A stretch of DNA of 64,000 nucleotides from Sinotaia quadrata (taxonomy: Eukaryota > Mollusca > Gastropoda > Architaenioglossa > Viviparidae), in assembly GCA_028829895.1 (NCBI GenBank), contig CM054182.1, positions 33,630,879 through 33,694,878 on the forward strand, in the 5' to 3' direction. Position numbers and translations under genes: made by a program. The notes under the pieces were generated by a model. The model saw only the letters and a list, made by a program, of their open reading frames with translations. It had not been told where the DNA came from and did not search any database. Below are positions 10,935 through 20,920 of the stretch, in pieces; the stretch's first letter is position 1, and every line of letters starts with the position of its first letter.

Positions 10935-12463
10935 AAGATTAATAAGATAATACAGTGGTACAGCGTTATTAATATTACACCCATCGCTACTATTGTAATA
11001 GATGATGATTCTCTGCATCTGATGCCAAATCTGTACCACAACCAGGTTTAACATATGTTGAAAATGTTGATGATGTTATTTTAAATTTGGAGCTGTAAGA
11101 CTGATGCTCAACAGTTATAGAGCATGATAACAGAAACTCAATTCAGTTTTACTGATAAAACCCCAAAAAAAGTCTATGGATATTTATGGTCAAACTATGG
11201 GATCATAATCTGATCCAAATAAAACCCTATGTTTTACCTTATGCTAAATGGGATGCTGTAAATGCTGAAATCAGGTATGATTGAGAAGGCAGAGTCCCAG
11301 TATAACACACACCAATTTCGTTTGGATTACAGACAACTGAACAAGTGGATTGTTTTTTCAGCTGAACCATTGCCGGAACCAGAGAACCTGAACCAGAGAA
11401 CCTGAACCAGAGAACCTTTTCACTTGGTAAGTGGAGCAAAATAGTTTTTCTAAACTAGATTTGACAAAAGTTTTTTTTTTCTTTTTACAAATTCCAGTCT
11501 GTGAGGCAGACAGGCCAAAATTAGCCTTCAGTACACCTGATGGCCAATATCTATGGTGGGTAATGCCATTCGGCATCCTCACAGCTCAAGCTGTTTTCAC
11601 TAAGATGATGATATTGCTCATCAAACCCAGAAAGAGGAATCAGTCTCTAACTTCATGGATGACATATTGGTGGCTACCAAGACCCTCGAAGAACACATCC
11701 AAGTTTTACAGAAATTATTCCAGCATTCGAAGGAATGTAACCTTCTGCTCAACCAATCAAATGTTTCTTTCGACATTTCAAACTTGAATATCTGGGACAC
11801 ACAGTGGGACAAGGTCTTCTGTGGCCAGAAGCAACAAAAAGTAAGAAAACCCAAAGAGATAGAGAGACCCCTCTCCAAAACAAATGTTAAATCATTTTTG
11901 CCATAGGCTGGTTACAATAGAAAATTCATTTCCAGGTTCAGTGCCATTGCCAAACCACTCACTGATTTGATAGAGAAAGGCAAACCTGAGATAGTGATTT
12001 GAAGTGAGGAGTGTGAAACTGGGTTTGTTAGTTTGAAAGACTGCCTGTTACAAGCTCCAGTCCTCCATTTGCTTATTTCAATGAGAAATTCATAATCAAA
12101 ACAGATGCTAGGAATGCAAGGCTAGATATTATACTGATGCAGAAACACAGTGACATTCTGTATCCAGTAGTTTATTTCCAGTTGTATGTTAAATGAGGCT
12201 GAAGAGAATTATTTGACTTCAGAGAAAGAATGTCTGGGAATTGTCTGGGCAGTCCAGAAATTCCAAGCCTACCTATATGGCAAGCATTTTGTCAGTCTGA
12301 CAGATCAACCTCTCGCCTATGCAGCTCACTCGACTAAGACCAACGGGCATTTGACCAGGTAGTCATTACTACTACTACAGTAGAGATATACTGTGGAAGT
12401 CATCAAGGTCACCAAAAATGTAGGGGCTGACTATTTGTCAAGATCAGTAGAAATGGAAGTTTA
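10935..12463 (+). pseudogene. Decayed Gmr1-like Ty3/gypsy pol: integrase tail, RT and RNase H
   Basis: Translating across frames gives a broken relative of the protein at 20,921-25,165. Landmarks in order are: an integrase-to-RT linker (IATIVIDDD at 10,983-11,009, matching VATIVTEDE in the intact copy); RT N-terminus (IKPYVLPYAK near 11,217); DYRQLN near 11,325; AEPLPEPENL just after; KLDLTKVF near 11,446; TPDGQYLWWVMPFGI near 11,538-11,582; FMDDILVATK near 11,652; the RNase H start (FIIKTDA near 12,088); SEKECLGIVWAVQKF near 12,220; TDQPLAY near 12,300; and NVGADYLSR near 12,418-12,446, before a TAA at about 12,461. Stops and frameshifts break it in many places, so it is dead. The order (integrase tail before RT, ending at RNase H) matches the intact element. 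Gag, protease and the integrase core are not visible upstream. The reading frame is unbroken where the intact copies have their 3' frame break. Confidence 0.85.
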
Positions 12464-13087
12464 AGGGGCCAGTATATAAGTCTCTATAAAAGCTAGAAAA
12501 TCCTCTTATAAATATTTTGTATCTTCTCTAAGGTAATGAAGAAGGAATAATTTCACCCAGAGTTATATATTTATATATGTTGCATTCATCTATCAAAAAA
12601 AAAAATAATGATAATGATTTTTACATACGATTTGTGTTTGTATTTCCTTAAATATAGGGACATAACGGGGGATGTCTCTAACTTGTAACAAAGGAAACTA
12701 TTTCTTGCAATATTTCATGATAAAATGTCCTTATACCTCTTAAGTGTGGAGACATAACAGGTCATGTTCTAACACATAATGAGAGAAAATTTTATATTTG
12801 ATGTTTTAATGCTCAGTGATTATTGAGGCATGTAAAATTATATAATCTTTATTTTTCAAAAGTGTTCAATTAATTATATGCACAAGTCATAAAACCAACA
12901 GATTTTTTTTTTTTGGTCTTATGAATATTTATGCATGTCTTGAAGCTGACAGAAATTTTGAGTGTCTTTTGAATAGTTATCCAACTCATATTATGGTGGA
13001 AGGTTCACCAGTAATGTTGAAATTTACTCCTAATAGAGTAATAGAGTATAAGTTAACATGATGGTTAACATCTCGAAAGGTTGGGTA
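12464..13087 (+). other. Stretch between decayed RNase H and its LTR
   Basis: Non-coding and AT-rich. Two related strings (GACATAACGGGGGATGTCTCTAAC near 12,659 and GACATAACAGGTCATGTTCTAAC near 12,750) look like diverged copies of each other. The first resembles a polypurine tract followed by TGTC and is an alternative place for the LTR to begin. I prefer 13,088, where similarity to the 45.9-kb copy starts. Confidence 0.4.
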
Positions 13088-13671
13088 TGTGGTGGGGTAA
13101 ATTTGCCTGTCCCTATTTCTAGATTTAATTATTATATAAATTATTAAATTGTCAAAGTGACCTGGTCTTGGGCACTCCTTATGATGGTATTTTTAGTAAG
13201 TGTCAAAGTTGGAAGTAAACAACTTATTTGGAGAACAGGTTAGAAATTGCTGACGCAATAAAAACCAGTGCCTACTGGATGTGTAGTTTTTCTTACTAAT
13301 AGTCTTACATTTGTTCATAACAAATTCATCCAAAAGGAAATTTCTTTGGGGGCTCGCTAAATAGAGATTAAAAGACGGATTTGTCTTCTCATTTGGTAAG
13401 AAGTTTTCCATCTACAGAAATGCTGTGTGATAGTAAATGTTTGTGTGATAGTAAATGTTTGTGTGATAGTAAATGTTTGTGTGATAGTAAATGTTTAATG
13501 TTGTGTAAGAGAGAAAACTTTCAGAGAGCCCGCATATCCGCCAAGTGAAAGACGAGTGGTGTCTTCCGGAGAATTATTAATAACATGAATTAAGATTCTC
13601 TTCACTTGTAATTAGTTGTGGGTGATTAAGTAATAACCTTAACCATTAACTCGTGAAGCGTAGACTTCACA
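13088..13671 (+). repeat. LTR of the decayed element, internally shortened
   Basis: This segment starts TGTGG, ends TCACA, and is clearly homologous over both ends to 45,885-47,505. Shared strings include GTGTCAAAGTTGGAAGTAAAC, AGATTAAAAGACGGATTT, ATCCGCCAAG and GGAGAATTATTAATAACAT. At 584 bp it lacks about 1.04 kb present in the other copy, most simply an internal deletion here. Its position 0.6 kb after a plus-strand RNase H makes it the 3' LTR. The reading frames at 13,193-13,411 (minus) and 47,043-47,279 (minus) begin with similar peptides only because the DNA is homologous. Confidence 0.7.
13423..13497. repeat. 18-bp tandem repeat, 4 units, inside the LTR
   Basis: GTGTGATAGTAAATGTTT is repeated four times almost perfectly. 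The homologous LTR at 45.9 kb has a single related copy (GTGTGACGGGTAAATGTTT near 47,292), so the expansion happened in this copy. Confidence 0.9.
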
Positions 13672-15660
13672 GCCAATAAACATTGCTCAGTGCATTTGAC
13701 AGTTAATGCAGTTAACAGTTTACAGATACTAGTTAATAGTAGGCACTTGTACACAATCACTCTTGACATTACGAGCGAGCCATGAAACACAGTTTCAAGA
13801 AATGTAGAGAATTCAACTTACTCTTGCAAATGATATCTTGTTCTGAAGACGCTCGGCCACACCATTCTGGCTTTGGAAAAGGCTGTGCGAGCGTTGACGG
13901 ACAGACAACTCTACGGACGCTAAGTTCGACCGACTGTGTCAGAAGTGCACTGGTGTGAACGTCTCGGCAACAAACAACCCAAGTCATGACACGAAGAGAA
14001 ACGGGACGAAAGTTTGTAGATGCTTAAATCAGCCGTTGACGCAGGTACAGACACGTAAAGGGAGACAAGCCCTGACATCTTTTTACACTATGCAAATTTC
14101 AACATTGGCGGTGTTGTAGCTTCCTATTTTGTTCTCTCCCTTTCTTTCTTGTTTTTTTTTTTTTCGTCTTCGTCCGGCAATAGCGGCCTAAATTACTGTC
14201 AAAATTTTGACGTGAATACTGCCGGAAAAGAAAAAAACCTGGAAAGAAGGAATTAGAAGTTAGAGAGAAAATACGAGGGGTGGGGGTGGAAGCGTGGAGC
14301 TTTTCCCACAAAGACTGCCAGCCATGTACTACATGACGTAGAAATGTATTCCTCCCACAGACAGTGGGGAACTATAAATAGACTATGTATAGTGACGAGG
14401 CAAAATATACTATAGGCCTAACCGTAAATGACAAGTAGGATGCGGATGTCATCACTAGAATACAAACGCTTGCTAATACATGCACACAAAAAAGAAACAG
14501 AATAATATTTGCTTACACATGCAAAAAAATGATACAGATAAAAAGCTTAGACCTAATCTTTGAGACCCATCGTAACACGCTGGGTGGAAATTCAATAAAC
14601 TAATGAGTCAAATTCTAATACCCCACCCCACTAACCATCCTCCGTTACCCCCCCTCCAACAAAATATATAATCATCCAGTAGGCAACAAGCCGTAAATAC
14701 AGTCATGCACACCCACCTCTCGTCTTGTAGTCTGCCTGCTGAACGGTTTTAGCACAACTCGCTACGCCAAGTGTATGTACATCAAGAAGTTACTCTCGCT
14801 CCCATTCCGTCGGCAGCGACCCTAACGCGGCATTTTCATTGTCTGTTTCCCATAAACACTGTTAGCACCACCACAGCCACAGCCGCCCTCAAGCAGATAG
14901 ACAGTGGACAACGACATGACCGGGCGCTTGCCTAACAAGGAACTGTAGTTTCTTTTTTCTTTCCCCTTTTATTGCGGGGGGGGGGGGGAATAGTAGTGAT
15001 GGGGAGGGTACCTTTTCTGTCTTCTTCCTAAGTTTGCATGTCTTTGTCCGTGCAGGAGAAACTTCGAGCTTGTAATCACTGCGATCAGCCAGACTCCACT
15101 TCTTTCCGTGCGGCTCTAGCTGGCTGCTGCACGACAAATGCGAGGGTTACGTGGGTTGAACTACAGCATCCTGACTCAGAAACCGCCTCTCTCCCACTAA
15201 TCACCCACCCAACCGTTTTTTTTTTTCCTTCCCCACTCCAGCGCTGCGGACTCTCATGCCGAACCCTTTTGGTTCTTTCTTGGGAAATGGTGACCTTTCA
15301 ACCGTTCATGAAAAGTAAGAGTGCCCGATTGTGTCAGAACTTCGGTGCTTGGAGTTGAATATGTAAAGAATACTGCTGCCAAGTGTATTAAAGCATTTAA
15401 TCACTAATTGGTAGAGAATTGTTGGAAGTGTAAAAGTAGTATTTTTATCTGTAAAGTTATAGACGCAGTTTCAATTATTAAAACACACGTTTGTAACTTG
15501 AGCGAATTACTGACCTTTTGACATCTCTGGCTAAATGCAGAAGTTTGAACACGTTTGATTTAGGGTGCGGAGTTATATACAAACAAGGTCGCTGTTGAAT
15601 AAATGGCACATTACAATGTCAGCTATTGTTAACTGTTCTCACCAAGGGACCAACGATTCA
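13672..15660. other. Less AT-rich, non-repetitive block; possible unrecognised exons
   Basis: This is one of the few stretches with a more balanced base composition and CpG dinucleotides (especially 13,830-14,060 and 14,740-15,350). Short frames exist on both strands: 13,769-13,987 minus, and 14,889-15,137 minus overlapping 15,038-15,358 plus. None has a recognisable domain. On the minus strand a splice-donor-like AGAGTAAGT (complement of about 13,816-13,825) follows the 13,8xx-13,987 frame. On the plus strand a TATAAATA string sits at 14,373-14,380. Poly-T runs (about 14,152-14,164 and 15,218-15,228) and poly-G (about 14,978-14,988) are present. A first exon or UTR of a host gene is possible; function unknown. 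Confidence 0.3.
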
Positions 15661-15765
15661 GACGTATGCTGTTAGACTCGCCTTCCACTTGCTAATGGTA
15701 GATATTTTTAAAATGTTGGTTCCACTTACTAATGGTAGATATTTTTAAAATGTTGGTTTCACTGC
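15661..15765. repeat. ~38-bp repeat, 2 units
   Basis: CCACTTGCTAATGGTAGATA then TTTTTAAAATGTTGGTT occurs twice in tandem with one or two differences. Confidence 0.8.
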
Positions 15766-15819
15766 GTGCGAACTTGGATGATAATGATTAGCTTCATGCA
15801 GTTTTAGTCAAAATTTCGT

Positions 15820-15998
15820 AACTTAAATAATAATGACTAATTGCGTTTGCATTTTAAAAACCATAGCTTCGTGACGTGACTAATAATAATGACTAATTGC
15901 GTTTGCATTTTAAAAACCATAGCTTCGTGACGTGACTAATAATAATGACTAATTGCGTTTGCATTTTAAAAACCGTAGCTTCGTGACGTGACTAATAA
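15820..15998. repeat. 53-bp tandem repeat, about 3 units
   Basis: The unit holds TAATAATGACTAATTGCGTT and AAAAACCATAGCTTCGTGAC. A degenerate half unit lies just upstream. Confidence 0.9.
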
Positions 15999-16346
15999 TC
16001 ACTGTATGCATGATTAAAATCATAGTTTCATAACTGCGTGTGGATTGGACTGAAAAATGACTTGTGGACGCGACTGACAGTAACGTGAGGACTGAACTGA
16101 TAATGACGTATAAACTGGTAGCATATGGACTGGTCTGATAATGGCATGTGGACTGGACTAATAATGCGGCAAAGCTGAAGCATTCATAGGAATGTCGTCA
16201 TTACATTCCAAGTTCGACTCTGACTTTTAATTTGCACAGGAAAATTAAATCTAAAAAAAAGGTGGACGTCGCACAACAATCATGGACTTTAAAATCAAAT
16301 TCACACACTATATACATTTATGCAGCACACTAATTAATACTCGTGT

Positions 16347-16388
<42 letters not shown>

Positions 16389-16389
16389 G

Positions 16390-16446
<57 letters not shown>

Positions 16447-17690
16447 AAGCACACATATATCGAAATCCTCAATGATAAAAATTCTGCAGTAAAGCGTGCA
16501 TAAATCGATGACTAATCATTCAGAAAATCTAGGAATTCAAGCTCAGTGTCCCATCTCATATCTTGTATTTATTAGACTAGCATGAAATAAGATTAAACGT
16601 ACGACAAATCAAGAACTTCCAGTGTTCAATCTCCTACAATGATGCAACTGCAGGTCACAAATGCTGTGTAAAATATTTTTTTTTAATACAAATATTATTT
16701 ATACTCGAAAGAAATGAGATAAAAATGAGTTAGCTTGCATGCAAACTCTGCCAAGATCATCGTGAATGTTCTGGACACGCCCTCATCTCTGGCTCTTGAT
16801 TGTTGAGCCTAGTGACCATGATTGTGTACGCTTGTATCTTGAGAATTATCGCAAATAAATACACATTGTTATTATAAAGGATGTAAACTATACTGTCATG
16901 TGTTGTGTCTTATTTAATGATCCTGTCGCACAATCCGATCAAAATTAGTAATCGTTAAGCTTATTATATTGGCTCTACAACAGCCGAGTCAGCCTAATCT
17001 ATCCTTCAATCTCTAGGTCAGATCCGTTCTTTGGGATCCTTATTCGTCTAACATAGCTACAGACAAATTAGCTGATGTGCCTTGAGTTGGCAACGTTATC
17101 TTTCCCTTTGATTAATTATGACTTATATAAACCCACATACTTCTGGCTCAGACCCCCCATCCCAGCCAACTCATCTTGGTCACACAAACGAATTAACTAA
17201 TATAGGGTTTTTAAAAAAACAAGAACAAAGAAGATTTAATAATAACAACAAAAAGAAAACAATAGCATTCGTTTTCTGAAAACACAGGTCAAAGGGAGAT
17301 AGTCTATTTACTGTCCCAACATTAGCGATTGTTTTGTGATTATTGTCTCTCTGGTCGATTATTGATTGTGACTTGAGATCACTTAGCTCTGTTGTCATCA
17401 AGTTCTCTTGCGTCATCGAACGGAATGTCCATATGAGGGCATCCCAAATCTTGTCAACATTCACCCATCCCTACTGTCACCTCTCCCCCTTCTATACATC
17501 TCCACTGCCCACAAGTGATCAATGAACTTGACCTTAATCCTTTACCGCGTGTAGCTAGGTGGGTTCACAGAATCAGCCATTCGGAGGTCATCAGTAACTA
17601 GTAACTTTTCAATTACAAATAATTAATATAGAAAAAGAAATAATAGAAAACAAGAAGCATAATTTGCCCATGGCCCGATCGTCACATATA
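15999..17690. other. Intergenic with long (CA)n microsatellite
   Basis: (CA)n with a few G/A interruptions runs from about 16,350 to 16,445 and gives a His/Thr-only frame. Near 16,850 an AATAAA (in GCAAATAAATACACATTG) is followed by TGTTGTGTCTTATTTAATG and CCTGTCGCACA at 16,899-16,932. This resembles the 3' end of an LTR, but no partner copy, PBS or coding region is visible, so it stays unassigned. The frame at 17,180-17,464 (minus) is not recognisable. Confidence 0.45.
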
Positions 17691-17817
17691 CACATATTGT
17701 TATTGTAATGTATGTGACCTATACACACATTGTTATTGTAATGTATGTGATCTATACACACATTGTTATTACAAAGTGTGTGAGCTATACACACATTGTT
17801 ATTACAAAGTGTGTCCA
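17691..17817. repeat. 33-bp tandem repeat, 4 units
   Basis: Four copies of CTATACACACATTGTTATT followed by GTAATGTATGTGA or ACAAAGTGTGTGA. The two sequence variants occur as adjacent pairs. Confidence 0.9.
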
Positions 17818-18364
17818 AGATATTACTATATTATTATTAATTATTTTAACGTATCAGAATTCCAACGCCGATAACAGGATGCATAAAATGGCAAAAAAGG
17901 AGATAATCTTCTTTCTCATCCTTTCATCATCTATTAAACTTCAACTTTTCTTTCTTTATCTAAAGTATGTCTCTAGGCTTTAGTCTGCGTCCATCATCAA
18001 AATCAACAAATGCTGAAATAAATATTAAAGTGTAAGTATTGTTTTTGTAGAATGCTGTTCGATCTATTTTATATTAAACTCTCTAACCAATTCAAACAAA
18101 GAATTCAATAAACCGATCTTTTAAAATATTTCCACCTATGAAAGAAATAAGCGGTTTTTTTTTTCGACAGTTCAAAAACATGTGAATCACGCGAACTGTT
18201 AGAAATCCTAAATATAGAGCTCTGACCTCGTGCGCATGACGTCAAAAGGGTAATAACAATTCTAAAACTGAGTGAAACCTTACTGTCACTGGGGGCTGTA
18301 GAATGTTTAATACATACTACGATAAAACAATGATGTCAGATTGCATAGCTGTGTTACAAGGCTG
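17818..18364. other. Intergenic; nothing assignable
   Basis: AT-rich sequence with no supported reading frame or repeat. Confidence 0.45.
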
Positions 18365-18600
18365 TATAGAATTGATTGGTGTGAATAGCTGCTATAGTCT
18401 CAAAATAGAGCTATGATGAAAGGAGTGGATTGATTGGTGGGAATAGTTGCTATAGTCATCAATGGAGCTATGATGAAAGGAGTGGATTGATTGGTGGGAA
18501 TAGTTGCTATAGTCATCAATGGAGCTATGATGAAAGGAGTGGATTGATTGGTGGGAATAGTTGCTATAGTCAACAATGGAGCTATGGTGAAGAAAGTGAA
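18365..18600. repeat. 57-bp minisatellite, about 4 units
   Basis: Units contain GATTGATTGGTGGGAATAGT and CATCAATGGAGCTATGATGA. The middle units are identical. Its frames read as 19-residue repeats on both strands and are not genes. Confidence 0.93.
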
Positions 18601-18602
18601 CA

Positions 18603-18716
18603 AAGAAGACTCTTAACTCTATGACTGATCTTTCTATGAGTGGAGTCATATATTCACGATGACTCTTAACTCCACGACTGATCTTTCTATGAGTGGAGTC
18701 ATTTATTCGCGATGAC
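18603..18716. repeat. ~56-bp direct repeat, 2 units
   Basis: GACTCTTAACTC(T/C)A(T/C)GACTG plus TCTTTCTATGAGTGGAGTCA occurs twice. It lies only 30 bp upstream of the retrotransposon insertion. Confidence 0.85.
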
Positions 18717-18746
18717 ACGAGAAGATGTCGATTTCAGGTTGGTAAA

Positions 18747-18751
18747 GATAC
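18747..18751. repeat. Left target-site duplication GATAC
   Basis: GATAC directly precedes the first LTR base (TGTCAC) and is repeated exactly at 33,722-33,726 after the last LTR base. A 5-bp duplication is usual for Ty3/gypsy integrases. Confidence 0.85.
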
Positions 18752-18969
18752 TGTCACAAGTCTGATAAAAATGTCCGACCTGATGACCCACATTGCCTTG
18801 TTTACTTCAAATTCGAATATTTGAAACCCTTGACTCCTTTGTTCCAAGCTTCCTTTTTCTAGGTGCTTCTAGAACAGGTCAAGATGTTATGTAACTTTAG
18901 GACCATTGTCCAGTTCTCGAACCAACCACATGCTTTGCGAACAGTCACGTGATACGCAATATACCTTTC

Positions 18970-19004
18970 TATATATGCACCCACACGCTTCCGCTCCCTC
19001 ACTT
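18970..19004 (+). promoter_or_regulatory. Core promoter of the 5' LTR: TATA box plus initiator
   Basis: TATATAT at 18,970-18,976 lies 31 bp upstream of the A in TCACTT (18,999-19,004), which fits an animal initiator. The same pair recurs in LTR 2 (25,680) and LTR 3 (32,390). The spacing is what is expected of a Pol II core promoter. The start site is inferred. Confidence 0.6.
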
Positions 19005-20279
19005 CGAGCACATTTTAGCTAAATTCCATCAGCTTACTCGGGTCGTGAGAGGCAGCCGGCGCCATAGAGAATCAAGGTACCCTTCGACTTCTCTCAAAGG
19101 TATCATTTTATTTAATAGTATTTGCCTATGTATTGTTTAAGTATGTATTTGTGCTATGTATTATATGATTTCCATATACACTTGAGCATGGTTCAGAGAA
19201 ATAGCTGAAAACCTATATGTTACGGAATATAAATTTATTGTAACCATTTTTCCATTTCTGTACTTTAATTTATATTGTTTTAATTCACTAAGAGCCAGAA
19301 TGCTGCGCTCGATATGAATTCTTCATGTAATTCAATTATTGCGTGTAATTTAAATTGTAAATTGTGAAGCGCTCTGTCGGCTTGAATTACCCCTTGTATG
19401 AACATTAATTTAACGTTGTATCTATTTTATTGCTTCATACGTCATGACTGTTAAATGGAACACATGTGAGACGATTATATTTTTTCTAAATTTAATTGTA
19501 AGCGACGCGAGGTCGAAACTCTTTGTTCAGCGCATTTAATTGAGCCATGCCTAAGTAGGGCCTGTTAGGTTGAGAATTATATCCAAACACGTTGCATCCA
19601 CAGGTCGGCTCATGGTTCATGTTCACCCATGCCTCACCTGCACTAGCTTATTGGTGTAAGCGTGTCGAAATCCACTCTGAGGGCCATGCTGCAAAAATTC
19701 CAGTTCCTAGCCACTAACAAAGGGACATCATTCCTTATGCACCATGTGTGTCGTTAAAGGGGGACTGAGGGAACGAACCGGCATGATTGAGTGTTGAGAC
19801 CAAGGATACAAGAATAGAGCTAAGTGCAAGATCAAGTGTACAGATCTCAAAGGAACACTTTTCTGGCAATTTAGATTGACAAAAATCAGGCATAGGCGCG
19901 TAAAGACAGAGTGAAGACTATTCGCGTTGCATTCGATTTATTGTTAATTTGTTAAACTTTATTAAATCTTATTTTCTTTGTTAATACCTCTTAGTAGTTG
20001 ATTTCTATGCACAATAGACCAATTAGATTAATTCTTAGATTTGAATGGGGGCGGATGAGCAGAAAGATTGATAACGAGTGCATATTAATTTAGAGGGATT
20101 TAACTGTTTTCAAATCTAGCTAAAAGTTCGCAGTTTATTAGTCTGTAAATTTGTCGTCTGAACTACAAGACGCACTTTTAATTAGTCAGATAATAAATTG
20201 AGCAACCAGTCTGCGTAGAATATGAGAGGAAGAATTAATTATATTTAAAGTCTTTTAATTATTCTAAGCAGGGTCTTTA

Positions 20280-20285
20280 AATAAA
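20280..20285 (+). terminator. Polyadenylation signal AATAAA near the LTR end
   Basis: AATAAA lies 16 bp before the LTR's 3' end. The equivalents are at 26,990-26,995 and 33,700-33,705. In the last LTR it would end the element's transcript. Confidence 0.5.
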
Positions 20286-20305
20286 TACTGGAAACGTAAC
20301 AAGTG

Positions 20306-20322
20306 TGGGTCGTCGCGGGATT
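20306..20322 (+). other. Candidate primer-binding site, body 1
   Basis: TGGGTCGTCGCGGGATT begins four bases after the LTR. TGG is complementary to the CCA end of tRNAs, and the rest has the GC-rich look of an acceptor/T-arm complement. I could not match it cleanly to a known tRNA (it is loosely like proline-tRNA sites), so the primer is unassigned. Confidence 0.45.
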
Positions 20323-20920
20323 GATATGTATTAAATTGTAAATTGTAACATTTTTATACATAGGGCGCATCATAACCTAGAAACGAACGAACGAACAGAA
20401 TTGCCAATTGTTCTTTTGATTTTTGTATCACTGATTTTCTTTGCTTTTGTGTGACATGTGCATGTATTCTTTTGCAGAGTAGCGTGCATGTTAGTTAATG
20501 TTGATATATTTAAGCGTAGTTAAATATGTCATGTTAGCTATTGAATGATTTATTTAGTATTGTGTTACTGGATACTTCATTGTGAGAAGTCGAACGTGTT
20601 ATACCGCCAGCTAGGAGAGTTATCGGTAGTAACAGACTTCGGACTATTATATTTAGGGTGCTAGATATAATGTGTAATGTTGTATGGTAGGAGCCGTGAC
20701 ATTACGAAAGTCTTGGAACAGCGGACACTGTGACAAGCAGGTGAAACGTGTAAGAGTTAACGCGCAATTTATTTCGGAAGGTGTTCTGAGTAAATTAAAT
20801 AATTTTTGTAAGGTTGTAGCCTAAAAGTTATTTTCGGGATAAGCGGAGTTATCGCCGACGGTTAAAACACACAATTCACGGGAGACATTTTTATTGTAGC
20901 CAGCGCGCTAAGACAGTAAA
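20323..20920 (+). other. Untranslated leader of body 1
   Basis: About 600 bp of AT-rich leader separates the PBS from the Gag-Pol ATG. It holds many upstream ATGs and stops, and a (CGAA)n-like string near 20,384. An internal start or a spliced leader may be needed, because with R/U5 the transcript leader is about 1.9 kb. Confidence 0.6.

Larger units (their letters stand above)
18752..20301 (+). repeat. LTR 1 (5' LTR), 1,550 bp
   Basis: The LTR is bounded by TG...CA. It carries a TATA box with a properly spaced initiator near its start and an AATAAA at 20,280-20,285, only 16 bp from its end. The predicted transcript therefore starts about 250 bp into the LTR and would have a very long R region (about 1.3 kb) and almost no U5. 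A 63-residue frame (18,949-19,140) recurs in all three LTRs but has no recognisable feature. Confidence 0.92.

Noticed and set aside
12673..13087. Alternative start of the decayed element's LTR at TGTCTCTAAC after GGGGGA
   Set aside because: Similarity to the 45.9-kb copy begins only at 13,088, where both copies start TGTGG.
16790..17000. Another LTR end followed by a primer-binding site (TTGGCTCTACAACAGCC near 16,969)
   Set aside because: AATAAA and CCTGTCGCACA are suggestive but there is no partner copy, no coding region and the spacing to the TGG is too large.
18949..19140. 63-residue frame present in all three LTRs
   Set aside because: It recurs only because the LTR recurs; no domain, and it overlaps the predicted core promoter and start site.
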